A stretch of 64,000 nucleotides of DNA, taken from positions 186,001-250,000 of the forward strand of contig NC_089222.1 in NCBI RefSeq assembly GCF_963924675.1, read 5' to 3'. Positions 23,167 through 37,151 of this stretch are shown here, piece by piece. Numbering within the stretch: position 1 is the first letter of the stretch; each line of letters starts with the position of its first letter. The translations under genes were made by a program, and so were the position numbers. The DNA is from Phocoena phocoena. Its lineage: Eukaryota; Chordata; Mammalia; Artiodactyla; Phocoenidae. The notes beneath the pieces were generated by a model, which made no database searches, had not been told where the DNA came from, and was given only the letters and a program-made list of their open reading frames with translations.

Positions 23167-24913
23167 TTGGCCAAAAAGGGCGTATGCGTTTTTTCCTGAA
23201 TATATTCAGGAAAAAACGCATACGCCCTTTTTGGCCAACCAAGCAAGCCTGTAAAGGAAATCTGCACTACAATGAAGTCTCACTGCCCCCCGGGCAAAAG
23301 GGCCATCTGAAAAAAGTGTAAAATCCAGAAAGGTAGGACAGGATATGGAGAACAGGGAGCCTTGTTATGCTGATTGGCAGGATGTAAATTGCCAGCAGCC
23401 ACCCTGGAGAAGTGTATGGTGTTTCCTGAAACACGTAAGAAACAAAGCAACACAGCCTTTGGCACTTCCACTTATGGTCCTATAGCTTACGGAAATTAAA
23501 ATCAAAAACAGACAGCCACCCCAATATTTGGGACGGCTGTGTTCACAAGAAGCTCGTCTACAGTATCAGGTAAATATCTCAGAAAGCAAAAAATGGATAA
23601 AGAAGTTGTGGCACGTACGTACAATGCAATATCACTCAGCAATGAAATGTGTGTCATCAGGCACGTAGCGGCATAGTGAGTGGATGCAGGTACGGTGATT
23701 CTACGTGAACTACGTCACACAGAAAAAGAAACATCATAAGATATCACTAATACACGGAATGTAAACTTGACTACACATGAACTGAATTACAAAGCAGAAC
23801 AGGGTCTCAAATTTAGAAAACCAACTAGTGCTTGCTTATGGGGAAAGGTGCCTTGGGGTGCTGCATAAAACCAGAGACTGAAATTAGCACAGATAACTTT
23901 CCATAAGCCAAATATATAATAGACAAGACCTACTCCTTGCTCAACGAAATGGACCCAACACCACATATTCAACGCCTAGGAATATACCTGACTAGGAAGA
24001 ATCTTAAAACCCATGGATATATATGTCTCCGTAAGAAAATCAAACGTGTGTACATCGGCCGAAACGCAGCAGTGAAAATCCGATAAATCCCATTATCAAA
24101 ATAAATTTCGAAAACAAAACACAAAGACAGTGAAATAGAGAGCAATTCTTAAATAATTCACTCAGGGCATCTGATGCAACCGGGATTGACCACATCTACA
24201 CCCAGAGCTGGTTGAGACATAAGGCTGGACACTTCAGGCTGATAGCATTGGTGAGTTTCGGTGAGCAAATGCAGACCCTTTGAAGTCATACTGCATGGTA
24301 CCTATTCCATGGGTCCCAACTCTTCAGGTTCAAGGGATTCTTCCTCCAGCTAAAACATGCATGGGAAACCCACAGTATGGTCCACCGTCTGATTGGGAAA
24401 CGATTGAAAATGCATCTCAGTTTTCGTATCCTGGTCCTCGGGTTCACCATTCCAGATGCTTTACCAACACTCTCCCCGCTTGGAGAGTCAGTGCCTTTAA
24501 CCTCCTCTTTGGCACAGCTTGCAATTTCTGTGCAAGATGAACAGGAATAGGGAGAACCAATGAGAGACAAGCTGTAGGTGTCGGCATGGGCAAATGTAAT
24601 GCTCATTGCCCACCAGGAAGAGGAATTAACCAAAGGCTCATTGTGCCCTGCCGGAAACAGATTAGGGCCTGAAGCAATCCTGCGGTTTTGTGCCCAGCTC
24701 ACAAGAAAGCGAGTTGAAGAAAGGAGCTCAGGGGCACTGTAATTCACCAACCTGCAGAGTTATAAATGACAGCTATCCTCCAAAAATATATTGAAGTAAG
24801 CCTGCGAAGGGGACTTGAAAGTGGGGCAGAATTTCAGGAAAACGATTGCAGGGCGTAGACTGGAATTGCCCTGAAAGCATAGGAAAAGAGGCACAACGTC
24901 GACAATGATGCAC
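23167..24913 (+). repeat. Satellite unit 11, type A, exact palindrome
   Basis: Exact palindrome (23167-23238). A close match to the type A consensus otherwise. Confidence 0.88.
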
Positions 24914-26661
24914 TTGGCCAAAAAGGGCGTATGCGTTTTTTCCTGAATATATTCAGGAAAAAACGCATACGCCCTTTTTGGCCAACCAAGCAAGCCTTTA
25001 AAGGAAATATGCACTACAATGAAGTCTTACTGCCCCCTGGGCAAAAGGGCCATCTGAAAAAAGTGTAAAGTCCAGAAAGGTTGAAAAGGATATGGAAAAC
25101 AGGGAGCCTTGTTATGCTGATTGGCAGGATGTAAATTGCCAGCAGCCACCCTGGAGAAGTGTATGGTGTTTCCTGAAACACGTAAGAAACAAAGCAACAC
25201 AGCCTATGGCACTTCCACTTATGGTCCTGTAGCTTACGGAAATTAAAATCAAAAACAGACAGCCACCCCAATATTTGGGATGGCTGTGTTCACAAGAAGC
25301 TCGTCTACAGTATCAGGTAAATATCCCAGAAAGCAAAAAATGGATAAAGAAGTTGTGGCACGTAGGTACAATGCAATATCACTCAGCAATGAAATCTGTG
25401 TCATCAGGCCCGTAGCGGCATAGTGAGTGGATGCAGGTACGGTGATTCTACGTGAACTACGTCACACAGAAAAAGAAACATCATAAGATATCACTAATAC
25501 ACGGAATGTAAACTTGACTACACATGAACTGAATTACAAAACAGAACAGGGTCTCAAATTTAGAAAACCAACTAGTGCTTGTTTATGGGGAAAGGTGCGT
25601 TGGGGTGCTGCATAAAAGCAGAGACTGAAATTGGCACAGATAACTTTCCATAAGCCAAATATGTAATAGAAAAGACATACTCCTTGCTCAACGAAATGGA
25701 CCCAACACCACATATTCAACGCCTAGGAATATACCTGACTAGGAAGAATCTTAAAGCCCATTTATATATATGTCTCTGTAAGAGAATCAAGCGTGTGTTT
25801 ATATCGGCCGAAACGCAGTGGTGAAAATCCGATAAATCCCATTATCAAAATAAATTTCAAAAATAAAACACAAAGACAGTGAAATAGAGAGTAATTCTTA
25901 AATAATTCACTCAGGGCATGTGATGCAACCGGGATTGACCACATCTACACCCAGAGCTGGTTGAGACATAAGGCTGGACACTTCAGGCTGATAGCATTGG
26001 TGAGGTTCTGTGAGTAAATGCAGACCCTTTGAAGTCATACTGCATGGTACCCATTCCATGGGTCCCAACACTCCAGGTTCAAGGGATTCTTCCTCCAGCT
26101 AAAACATGCATGGGAAACCCAGAGTATCATCCACCGTGTGATTGGGAAATGATTTAAAATGCATCTCAGTTTTCGTATCCTGGTCCTCGGGTTCACCATT
26201 CCAGACGCTTTACTAACACTCTCCCCGCTTGGAGAGTCAGTGGATTTAACCTCCTGTTTGGCACAGCTTGCAATTTCTGTGCAAGATGAACAGGAATAAG
26301 GAGAACCAATGAGAGACTAGCTGTAGGTGTCTGCACGGGCAAATGTAACGCTCATTTCCCTCCAGGAAGAGGAATTAACCAAAGGCTCAGCGTGCCCTGC
26401 TGGAAACAGATTAAGGCCTGAAGCAATCCTGCGGTTTTGTGCCCAGCTCACAAGAAAGCGAGTTGAAGAAAGGAGCTCAGGGGCACTGTAATTCACAAAC
26501 CTGCAGAGTTATAAATGACAGCTATCCTCCAAAAATATATTGAAGTAAGCCTGCGAAGGGGACTTGAATGCGGGGCAGAAGTTTAGGAAAACGATTGCAG
26601 GGGTAGACTGGAATTGCCCTGAAAGCATAGGAAAAGAGGCAGAACGTCGACAATGATGCAC
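24914..26661 (+). repeat. Satellite unit 12, type A, exact palindrome
   Basis: Exact palindrome (24914-24985). A private change near 25795-25810 replaces the usual GTGTACAGCGGCC with GTGTTTATATCGGCC at the LINE-1 tail. Confidence 0.88.
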
Positions 26662-28408
26662 TTGGCCAAAAAGGGCGTATGCGTTTTTTCCTGAATATAT
26701 TCAGGAAAAAACGCATACGCCCTTTTTGGCCAACCAAGCAAGCCTGTAAAGGAAATCTGCACTACAATGAAGTCTCACTGCCCCCCGGGCAAAAGGGCCA
26801 TCTGAAAAAAGTGTAAAATCCAGAAAGGTAGGACAGGATATGGAGAACAGGGAGCCTTGTTATGCTGATTGGCAGGATGTAAATTGCCAACAGCCACCCT
26901 GGAGAAGTGTATGGTGTTTACTGAAACACGTAAGAAATAAAGCAACACAGCCTATGGCAATTGCACTTATGGTCCTATTCCTTAGGGAAATTAAAATCAA
27001 AAACAGAGAGCCACCCCAAAGTTTGGGACGGCTGTGTTCCCAAGAAGCTCGTCTACAGTACCAGGTAAATATCCCAGAAAGCAAAAAATGCATAAAGAAG
27101 TTGTGGCACATACGTGCAATGCAGTATCACTCAGCAATGAAATCTCTGTCATCAGGCCCGTAGCGGCCTAGTGAGTGGATGCAGGTACAGTGATTCTACG
27201 TGAACTACGTCACACAGAAAAAGAAACATCATAAGATATCACTAATACATGGAATGTAAACTTGACTACACATGAACTGAATTACAAAACAGAACAGGGT
27301 CTCAAATTTAGAAAACCAACTAGTGCTTGCTTCTGGGGAAAGGTGCCTTGGGGTGCTGCATAAAACCAGAGACTGAAATTAGCACAGATAACATACCATA
27401 AGCCAAATATGTAATAGACAAGACCTACTCCTTGCTCAACGAAATGGACTCAACACCACATATTCAACGCCTAGGAATATACCTGACTAGGAAGAATCTT
27501 AAAACCCATGGATATATATGTCTCCGTAAGAGAATCAAGCGTGTGTACAGAGGCCGAAACGCAGCAGTGAAAATCCGATAAATCCCATTATCAAAATAAA
27601 TTTCGAAAACAAAACACAAAGACAGTGAAATAGAGAGCAATTCTTAAATAATTCACTCAGGGCATGTGATGCAACCGGGATTGACCACATCTACACCCAG
27701 AGCTGGTTGAGACATAAGGCTGGACACTTCAGGCTGATAGCATTGGTGAGTTTCGGTGAGCAAATGCAGACCCTTTGAAGTCATACTGCATGGTACCTAT
27801 TCCATGGGTCCCAATTCTTCAGGTTCAAGGGATTCTTCCTCCAGCTAAAACATGCATGGGAAACCCACAGTATGGTCCACAGTGTGATTGGGAAATGATT
27901 TAAAATGCATTTCAGTTTTCGTATCCTGGTCCTCGTGTTCACCATTCCAGACACTTTACTAACACTCTCCCCGCTTGGAGAGTCAGTGCCTTTAACCTCC
28001 TGTTTGGCACAGCTTGCAATTTCTGTGCAAGATGAACAGGAATAGGGAGAACCAATGAGAGACTAGCTGTAGGTGTCGGCACGGGCAAATGTAACGCTCA
28101 TTGCCCACCAGGAAGAGGAATTAAACAAAGGCTCAGTGTGCCCTCCTGGAAACAGTTTAGGGCCTGAAGCAATCCTGCGGTTTTGTGCCCAGCTCACAAG
28201 AAAGCGAGTTGAAGAAAGGAGCTCAGGGGCACTGTAATTCAAAAACCTGCAGAGTTATAAATGACAGCTATCCTCCAAAAATATATTGAAGTAAGCCTGC
28301 GAAGGGGACTTGAAAGCGGGGCAGAATTTCAGGAAAACGATTGCAGGGGGTAGACTGGAATTGCCCTGAAAGCATAGGAAAAGAGGCACAACGTCGACAA
28401 TGATGCAC
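26662..28408 (+). repeat. Satellite unit 13, type B, exact palindrome
   Basis: Exact palindrome (26662-26733). The ORF2-derived frame is open at 26840-27163. Confidence 0.88.
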
Positions 28409-30155
28409 TTGGCCAAAAAGGGCGTATGCGTTTTTTCCTGAATATATTCAGGAAAAAACGCATATGCCCTTTTTGGCCAACCAAGCAAGCCTGTAAAGGA
28501 AATCTGCACTACAATGAAGTCTCACTGCCCCCCGGGCAAAAGGGCCATCTGAAAAAAGTGTTAAATCCAGAAAGGTAGGACAGGATATGGAGAACAGGGA
28601 GCCTTGTTATGCTGATTGGCAGGATGTAAATTGCCAGCAGCCACCCTGGAGAAGTGTATGGTGTTTCCTGAAACACGTAAGAAACAAAGCAACACAGCCT
28701 ATGGCACTTCCACTTATGGTCCTATAGCTTACGGAAATTAAAATCAAAAACAGACAGCCACCCCAATATTCGGGACGGCTGTGTTCTCAAGAAGCTCGTC
28801 TACAGTATCAGGTAAATATCCCAGAAAGCAAACAATGGATAAAGAAGTTGTGGCACGTACGTACAATGCAATATCACTCAGCAATGAAATCTGTGTCATC
28901 AGGCCCGTAGCGGCATAGTGAGTAGATGCAGGTACGGTGATTCTACGTGAACTACGTCACACAGAAAAAGAAACATCATAAGATATCACTAATACACGGA
29001 ATGTAAACTTGACTACACATGAACTGAATTACAAAACAGAACAGGGTCTCAAATTTAGAAAACCAACTAGTGCTTGCTTATGGGGAAAGGTGCCTTGGGG
29101 TGCTGCATAAAACCAGAGACTGAAATTAGCACAGATAACATTCCATAAGCCAAATATGTAACAGACAAGACCTACTCCTTGCTCAAAGAAATGGACTCAA
29201 CACCACATATTCAACGCCTAGGAATATACCTGACTAGGAAGAATCTTAAAACCCATGGATATATATGTCTCTGTAAGAGAATCAAGCGTGGGTACAGCGG
29301 CCGAATCGCAGCAGTGAAAATCCGATAAATCCCATTATCAAAATAAATTTCGAAAACAAAACACAAAGACAGTGAAATAGAGAGCAATTCTTAAATAATT
29401 CACTCAGGGCATGTGATGCAACCGGGATTGACCACATCTACACCGAGAGCTGGTTGAGACATAAGGCTGGACACTTCAGGCAGATAGCATTGGTGAGTTT
29501 CGGTGAGCAAATGCAGACCCTTTGAAGTCATACTGCATGGTACCCATTCCATGGGTCCCAACACTCCAGGTTCAAGGGATTCTTCCTCCAGCTAAAACAT
29601 GCATGGGAAACCCAGAGTATCATCCACCGTGTGATTGGGAAACGATTTAAAATGCATCTCAGTTTTCGTATCCTGGTCCTCGGGTTCACCATTCCAGATG
29701 CTTTACTAACACTCTCCCCGCTTGGAGAGTCAGTGCCTTTAACCTCCTCTTTGGCACAGCTTGCAATTTCTATGCAAGATGAACAGGAATAGGGAGAACC
29801 AATGAGAGACTAGCTGTAGGTGTCTGCACGGGCAAATGTAACGCTCATTGCCGACCAGGAAGAGGAATTAAACAAAGGCTCAGCGTGCCCTGCTGAAAAC
29901 AGTTTAGGGCCTGAAGCAATCCTGCGGTTTTGTGCCCAGCTCACAAGAAAGCGAGTTGAAGAAAGGAGCTCAGGGGCACTGTAATTCACAAACCTGCAGA
30001 GTTATAAATGACAGCTATCCTCCAAAAATATATTGAAGTAAGCCTGCGAAGGGGACTTGAAAGCGGGGCAGAATTTCAGGAAAACGATTGCAGGGGGTAG
30101 ACTGGAATTGCCCTGAAAGCATAGGAAAAGAGGCACAACGTCGAAAATGATGCAC
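28409..30155 (+). repeat. Satellite unit 14, type A
   Basis: The palindrome has a single uncompensated C-to-T change in the right arm (GCATATGCCC), at a CpG. Confidence 0.88.
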
Positions 30156-31902
30156 TTGGCCAACAACGGCGTATGGGTTTTTTCCTGAATATGTTCAGGA
30201 AAAAACGCATACGCCCTTTTTGGCCAACCAAGCAATCCTGTAAAAGAAATCTGCACTATAATGAAGTCTCACTGCCCCGCGGGCAAAAGGGCCATCTGAA
30301 AAAAGTGTAAAATCCAGAAAGGTAGGACAGGATATGGAGAACAGGGAGCCTTGTTTTGCTGATTGGCAGGATGTAAATTGCCAACAGCCACCCTGGAGAA
30401 GTGTATGGTGTTTCCTGAAACACGTAAGAAATAAAGCAATACAGCCTATGGCAATTGCACTTATGGTCCGATTCCTTAGGGAAATTAAAATCAAAAACAG
30501 AGAGCCACCAGAAAGTTTGGGACGGCTGTGTTCCCAAGAAACTCGTCTACAGTACCAGGTAAATATCCCAGAAAGCAAAAAATGGATAAAGAAGTTGTGG
30601 CACTTACGTGCAATGCAATATCACTCAGCAATGAAATCTGTGTCATCAGGCCCGTAGCGGCATAGTGAGTGGATGCAGGTATGGTGATTCTACGTGAACT
30701 ACGTCACACAGAAAAAGAAACATCATAAGATATCACTAATACACGGAATGTAAACTTGACTACACATGAACTGAATTACAAAACAGAACAGGGTCTCAAA
30801 TTTAAAAAACCAACTAGTGCTTGCTTATGGGGAAAGGAGCGTTGGGGTGCTGCATAAAACCAGAGACTGAAATTAGCACAGATAACATTCCATAAGCCAA
30901 ATATGTAATAGAAAAGACCTACTCCTTGCTCAACGAAATGGACCCAACACCACATATTCAACGCCTAGGAATATACCTGACTAGGAAGAATCTTAAAACC
31001 CATGGATATATATGTCTCCGTAAGAGAATCAAGCGTGTGTACAGCGGCCGAAACGCAGCAGTGAAAATCCGATAAATCCCATTATCAAAATAAATTTCGA
31101 AACCAAAACACAAAGACAGTGAAATAGAGAGCAATTCTTAAATAATTCACTCAGGGCATGTGATGCAACCGGGATTGACCACATCTACACCCAGAGCTGG
31201 TTGAGACATAAGGCTGGACATTTCAGGCTGATAGCATTGGTGAGTTTCAGTGAGCAAAGGCAGACCCTTTGAAGTCATACTGCATGGTACCCATTCCATG
31301 GGTCCCAACTCTCCAGGTTCAAGGGATTCTTCCTTCAGCTAAAACATGCATGGGAAACACAGAGTATGGTACACCGTGAGATTGGGAAACGATTTAAAAT
31401 GGATCTCAGTTTTCGTATCCTTGTTCTCGGGTTCACCATTCCAGACGCTTTCCTAACACTCTCCCCGCTTGGAGAGTCAGTGCCTTTAACCCCCTGTTTG
31501 GCACAGCTTGCAGTTTCTATGCAAGATGAACAGGAATAGGGAGAACCAATGAGAGACTAGCTGTAGGTGTCTGCACGGGCAAATGTAACGCTCATTTCCC
31601 ACCAGGAAGAGGAATTAACCAAAGGCTCAGCGTGCCCTGCCGGAAACAGATTAGGGCCTGAAGCAATCCTGCGGTTTTGTGCCCAGCTCACAAGAAAGCG
31701 AGTTGAAGAAAGGAGGTCAGGGGCACTGTAATTCACAAACCTGCAGAGTTATAAATGACAGCTATCCTCCAAAAATATATTGAAGTAAGCCTGCGAAGGG
31801 GACTAGAAAGCAGGGAAGAATTTCAGGAAAATGATTGCAGAGGGTAGACTGGAATTGCCCTGAAAGCATAGGAAAAGAGGCAGAAGGTCGACAATGATGC
31901 AC
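30156..31902 (+). repeat. Satellite unit 15, type B
   Basis: Shares the rare ACAACGG left-arm variant with unit 3. The palindrome centre is altered (GAATATGTTC). The ORF2-derived frame is open at 30334-30657. Confidence 0.88.
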
Positions 31903-33655
31903 TTGGCCAAAAAGGGCGTATGCGTTTTTTCCTGAATATATTCAGGAAAAAACGCATACGCCCTTTTTGGCCAACCAAGCAAGCCTGTAAAGGAAATCTG
32001 CACTACAATGAAATCTCACTGCCCCCCCCCCCCCCCGGGCAAAAGGGCAATCTGAAAAAAGTGTAAAATCCAGAAAGGTAGGAAAGGATATGGAGAACAG
32101 GGAGCCTTCTTATGCTGATTGGCAGGATGTAAATTGTGAACAGCCACCCTGGAAAATTGTATGGTGTTTCCTGAAACACGTAAGAAATAAAGCAACACAG
32201 CCTATGGCAATTGCACTTATGGTCCTATTCCTTAGGGAAATTAAAATCAAAAACAGAGAGCCACCCCAAAGTTTGGGACGGCTGTGTTCCCAAGAAGCTC
32301 GTCTACAGTACCAGGTAAATATCCCAGAAAGCAAAAAATGGATAAAAAAGTTGTGGCACGTACGTGCAATGCAATATCACTCAGCAATGAAATGTGTCAT
32401 CAGGCCCGTTGCGGCATAGTGAGTGGATGCAGGTACGGTGATTCTACGTGACTACGTCACACAGAAAAAGAAACATCATAAGATATCACTAATACACGGA
32501 ATGTAAACTTGACTACACATGTACTGAATTACAAAACAGAACAGGGTCTCAAATTTAGAAAACCAACTAGTGCTTGCTTATGGGGAAAGGTGCGTTGGGT
32601 TGCTTCATAAAACCAGAGATTGAAATTAGCACAGATAACTTTCCATAAGCCAAATATGTAATAGACAAGACCTACTCCTTGCTCAACGAAATTGACCCAA
32701 CACCACATATTCAACGCCTAGGAATATACCTGACTAGGAAGAATCTTAAAACCCATGGATATATATGTCTCCGTAAGAGAATCAAGCATGTGTACAGCGG
32801 CCGAAACGCAGCAGTGAAAATCCAATAAATCCCATTATCAATATAAATTTCGAAAACAAAACACAAAGACAGTGAAATAGAGAGCAATTCTTAAATAATT
32901 CACTCAGGGCATGTGATGCAACCGGGATTGACCACATCTACACCCAGAGCTGGTTGAGACATAAGGCTGGACATTTCAGGCTGATAGCATTGGTGAGTTT
33001 CAGTGAGCAAAGGCAGACCCTTTGAAGTCATACTGCATGGTACCCATTCCATGGGTCCCAACTCTCCAGGTTCAAGGGATTCTTCCTTCAGCTAAAACAT
33101 GCATGGGAAACACAGAGTATGGTACACCGTGAGATTGGGAAACGATTTAATATGGATCGCAGATTTCGTATCCTTGTCCTCGGGTTCACCATTCCAGACG
33201 CTTTCCTAACACTCTTCCCGCTTGGAGAGTCAGTGCCTTTAACCTCCTGTTTGGCACAGCTTGCAATTTCTATGCAAGATGAACAGGAATAGGGAGAACC
33301 AATGAGACACTGGCTGTAGGTGTCTGCACGGGCAAATGTAACGCTCATTTCCCACCAGGAAGAGGAATTAACCAAAGGCTCAGTGTGCCCTGCCGGAAAC
33401 AGATTAGGGCCTGAAGCAATCCTGCGGTTTTGTGCCCAGCTCACAAGAAAGCGAGTTGAAGAAAGGAGCTCAAGGGCACTGTAATTCACAAACCTGCACA
33501 GTTATAAATGACAGCTATCCTCCAGAAATATATTGAAGTAAGCCTGCGAAGGGGACTTGAAAGTGGGGCAGAATTTCAGGAAAACGATTGCAGGTGGTAG
33601 ACTGGAATTGCCCTGAAAGCATAGGAAAAGAGGCAGAACGTCGACAATGATGCAC
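31903..33655 (+). repeat. Satellite unit 16, type B, expanded C tract
   Basis: Exact palindrome (31903-31974). A run of 15 C (32022-32036) replaces the usual 6-7 and makes this the longest unit (1,753 bp). Three bases are lost in AAATGTGTCATC near 32392. Confidence 0.88.
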
Positions 33656-35406
33656 TTGGCCAAAAAAGGCGTATGCGTTTTTTCCTGAATATATTCAGGA
33701 AAAAACGCATACGCTCTTTTTGGCCAACCAAGCAAGCCTGTAAAGGAAATCTGCACTACAATGAAATCTCACTGCCCCACCACCCCCGGCTAAAGGGCCA
33801 TCTGAAAAAAGTGTAAAATCCAGAAAGGTAGGACAGGATATGGAGAACAGGGAGCCTTGTTATGCTGATTGGCAGGATGTAAATTGCCAGCAGCCACCCT
33901 GGAGAAGTGTATGGTGTTTCCTGAAACACGTAAGAAACAAAGCAACACAGCCTATGGCACTTCCACTTATGGTCCTATAGCTTACGGAAATTAAAATCAA
34001 AAAAGACAGCCACCCCAATATTTGGGACAGCTGTGTACACAAGAAGCTCGTCTACAGTACCAGGTAAATATCCCAGAAAGCAAAAAATGGATAAAGAAGT
34101 TGTGGCACGTACGTACAATGCAATATCACTCAGCAATGAAATCTGTGTCATCAGGCCCGTAGCGGCATAGTGAGTGGATGCAGGTACGGTGATTCTACGT
34201 GAACTACGTCACACAGAAAAAGAAACATCATAAGATATCACTAATACACGGAATGTAAACTTGACTACACATGAACTGAATAACAAAACAGAACAGGGTC
34301 TCAAATTTAGAAAACCAACTAGTGCTTGCTTATGGGGAAAGGTGCGTTGGGGTGCTGCATAAAACCAGAGACTGAAATTAGCACAGATAACTTTCAATAA
34401 GCCAAATATGTAATAGACAAGACCTACTCCTTGCTCAACGAAATGGACCCAACACCACATATTCAACGCCTAGGAATATACCTGACTAGGAGGAATCTTA
34501 AAACCCATGGATATATATGTCTCCGTAAGAGAATCAAGGGTGTGTACAGCGGCCGAAACGCAGCAGTGAAAATCCGCTAAATCCCATTAGCAAAATAAAT
34601 TTCGAAAACAAAACACAGAGACAGTGAAATAGAGAGCAATTCTTAAATAATTCACTCAGGGCATGTGATGCAACCGGGATTGACCACATGTACACCCAGA
34701 GCTGGTTGAGACATAAGGCTGGACACTTCAGGCTGATAGCATTGGTGAGTTTCGGTGAGCAAATGCAGACCCTTTGAAGTCATACTGCATGGTACCCATT
34801 CCATGGGTCCCAACTCTCCAGGTTCAAGGGATTCTTCCTCCAGCTAAAACATGCATGGGAAACCCAGAGTATCGTCCACCGTGTGATTGGGAAACGATTT
34901 AAAATGCATCTCAGTTTTCGTATCCTGGTCCTCGGGTTCACCATTCCAGATGCTTTACTAACTCTCTCCCCGCTTGGAGAGTCAGTGCCTTTAACCTCCT
35001 GTTTGGCACAGCTTGTAATTTCTGTGCAAGATGAACAGGAATAGGGAGAACCAATGAGAGACTAGCTGTAGGTGTCTGCACGGGCAAATGTAACGCTCAT
35101 TGCCCACCAGGAAGAGGAATTAAACAAAGGCTCAGCCTGCCCTGCCGGAAACAGATTACGGCCTGTGCCATCCTGCGGTTTTGTGCCCAGCTCACAAGAA
35201 AGCGAGTTGAAGAAAGGAGCTCAGGGGCACTGTAATTCACAAACCTGAAGAGTTATAATTGACAGCTATCCTCCAAAAATATATTGAAGTAAGCCTGCGA
35301 AGGGGACTTGAAAGCGGGGCAGAATTGCAGGAAAACGATTGCAGGGGGTAGACTGGAATTGCCCTGAAAGCATAGGAAAAGAGGCACAACGTCGACAATG
35401 ATGCAC
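33656..35406 (+). repeat. Satellite unit 17, mostly type A
   Basis: The palindrome has two non-matching arm changes (AAAAAAGGCG, CGCTCTTTTT). The C tract is interrupted (CCCCACCACCCCCGG near 33776). The type A markers end with a type B TACCAGG. Confidence 0.85.
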
Positions 35407-37151
35407 TTGGCCATAAAGGGCGTATGCGTTTTTCCTGAATATATTCAGGAAAAAACGCATACGCCCTTTTTGGCCAACCAAGCAAGCCTGTAAAGGAAAT
35501 CTGCACTACAATGAAGTCTCACTGCCCCCGTTGCAAAAGGGCCATCTGAAAATAGTGGAAAATCCAGAAAGGTATGGCAGGATATGGAGAACAGTGAGCC
35601 TTGTTATGCCGATTGGCAGGATGTAAATTGCCAACAGCCACCCTGGAGAAGTGTATGGTGTTTCCTGCAACACGTAAGAAATAAAGCAACACAGCCTATG
35701 GCACTTCCACTTATGGTCCTATAGCTTAGGGAAATTAAAATCAAAAACAGACCGCCATCCCAATGTTTGGGACGGCTGTGTTCACAGGAAGCTCGTCTAC
35801 AGTACCAGGTAAATATCCCAGAAAGCAAAAAATGGATAAAGAATTTGTGGCACGTACGTACAATGGAATATCACTCAGCAATGAAATCTGTGTCATCAGG
35901 CCCGTAGCGGCATAGTGAGTGGATGCAGATATGGTGATTCTACGTGAGCTACGTCACACAGAAAAAGAAACACCATAAGATATCACTAATACACAGAATG
36001 TAAATTTAACTACACATGAACTGAATTACAAAACAGAACAGGGTCTCAAATTTAGAAAACCAACTAGTGCTTGCTTATGGGGAAAGGTGTGTTGGGGTGC
36101 TGCATAAAACCAGAGACTGAAATTAGTACAGATAACTTTCCATAAGCCAAATATGTAATAGACAAGACCTACTCCTTGCTCAACGAAATGGACCCAACAC
36201 CACATATTCAACGCCTAGGTATATACCTGACTAGGAAGAATCTTAAAACCCATGGATATATATGTCTCCGTAAGAGAATCAAGCGTGTGTACAGCGGCCG
36301 AAACGCAGCAGTGAAAATCGGATAAATCCCATTATCAAAATAAATTTCGAAAACAAAACACAAAGACAGTGAAATAGAGAGCAATTCTTAAATAATTCAC
36401 TCAGGGCATGTGATGCAACCGGGATTGACCACATCTACAACCACAGCTTTTTGAGACATAAGGCTGGACACTTCAGGCTGATAGCATTGGTGAGTTTCGG
36501 TGAGCAAATGCAGACCCTTTGAAGTCATACTGCATGGTACCCATTCCATGGGTCCCAACTCTCCAGGTTCAAGGGATTCTTCCTCCAGCTAAAACATGCA
36601 TGGGAAACCCAGAGTATCGTCCACCGTGTGATTGGGAAACGATTTAAAATGCATCTCAGTTTTCGTATCCTGGTCCTCGGGTTCACCGTTCCAGATGCTT
36701 TACTAACACTCTCCCCGCTTGGAGAGTCAGTGCCTTTAACCTCCTCTTTGGCACAGCTTGCAATTTCTGTGCAAGATGAACAGGAATAGGGAGAACCAAT
36801 GAGAGACTAGCTGTAGGTGTATGCACGGGCAAATGTAACGCTCATTTCCCACCAGGAAGTGGAATTAACCAAAGGCTCAGCGTGCCCTGCCGGAAACAGA
36901 TTAGGGCCTGAAGCAATCCTGCAGTTTTGTGCCCAGGTCACAAGAAAGCGAGTTGAAGAAAGGAGCTCAGGGGCACTGTAATTTACAAACCTGCAGAGTT
37001 ATAAATGACAGCTATCCTCCAAAAATATATAGAAGTAAGCCTGCAAAGGGGACTTGAAAGCGGGGCAGAGTTTCAGGAAAACCATTGCACGGGTAGACTG
37101 GTATTGCCCTGAAAGCATAGGAAAAGAGCCACAACGTCGACAATGATGCAC
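35407..37151 (+). repeat. Satellite unit 18, A/B mosaic
   Basis: Carries GGCACTTCCACTT (A) with CTTAGGG and TACCAGG (B). The left arm has CCATAAAGGG and one T fewer, so the palindrome is 71 bp. The C tract reads GCCCCCGTTGC. Confidence 0.85.
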
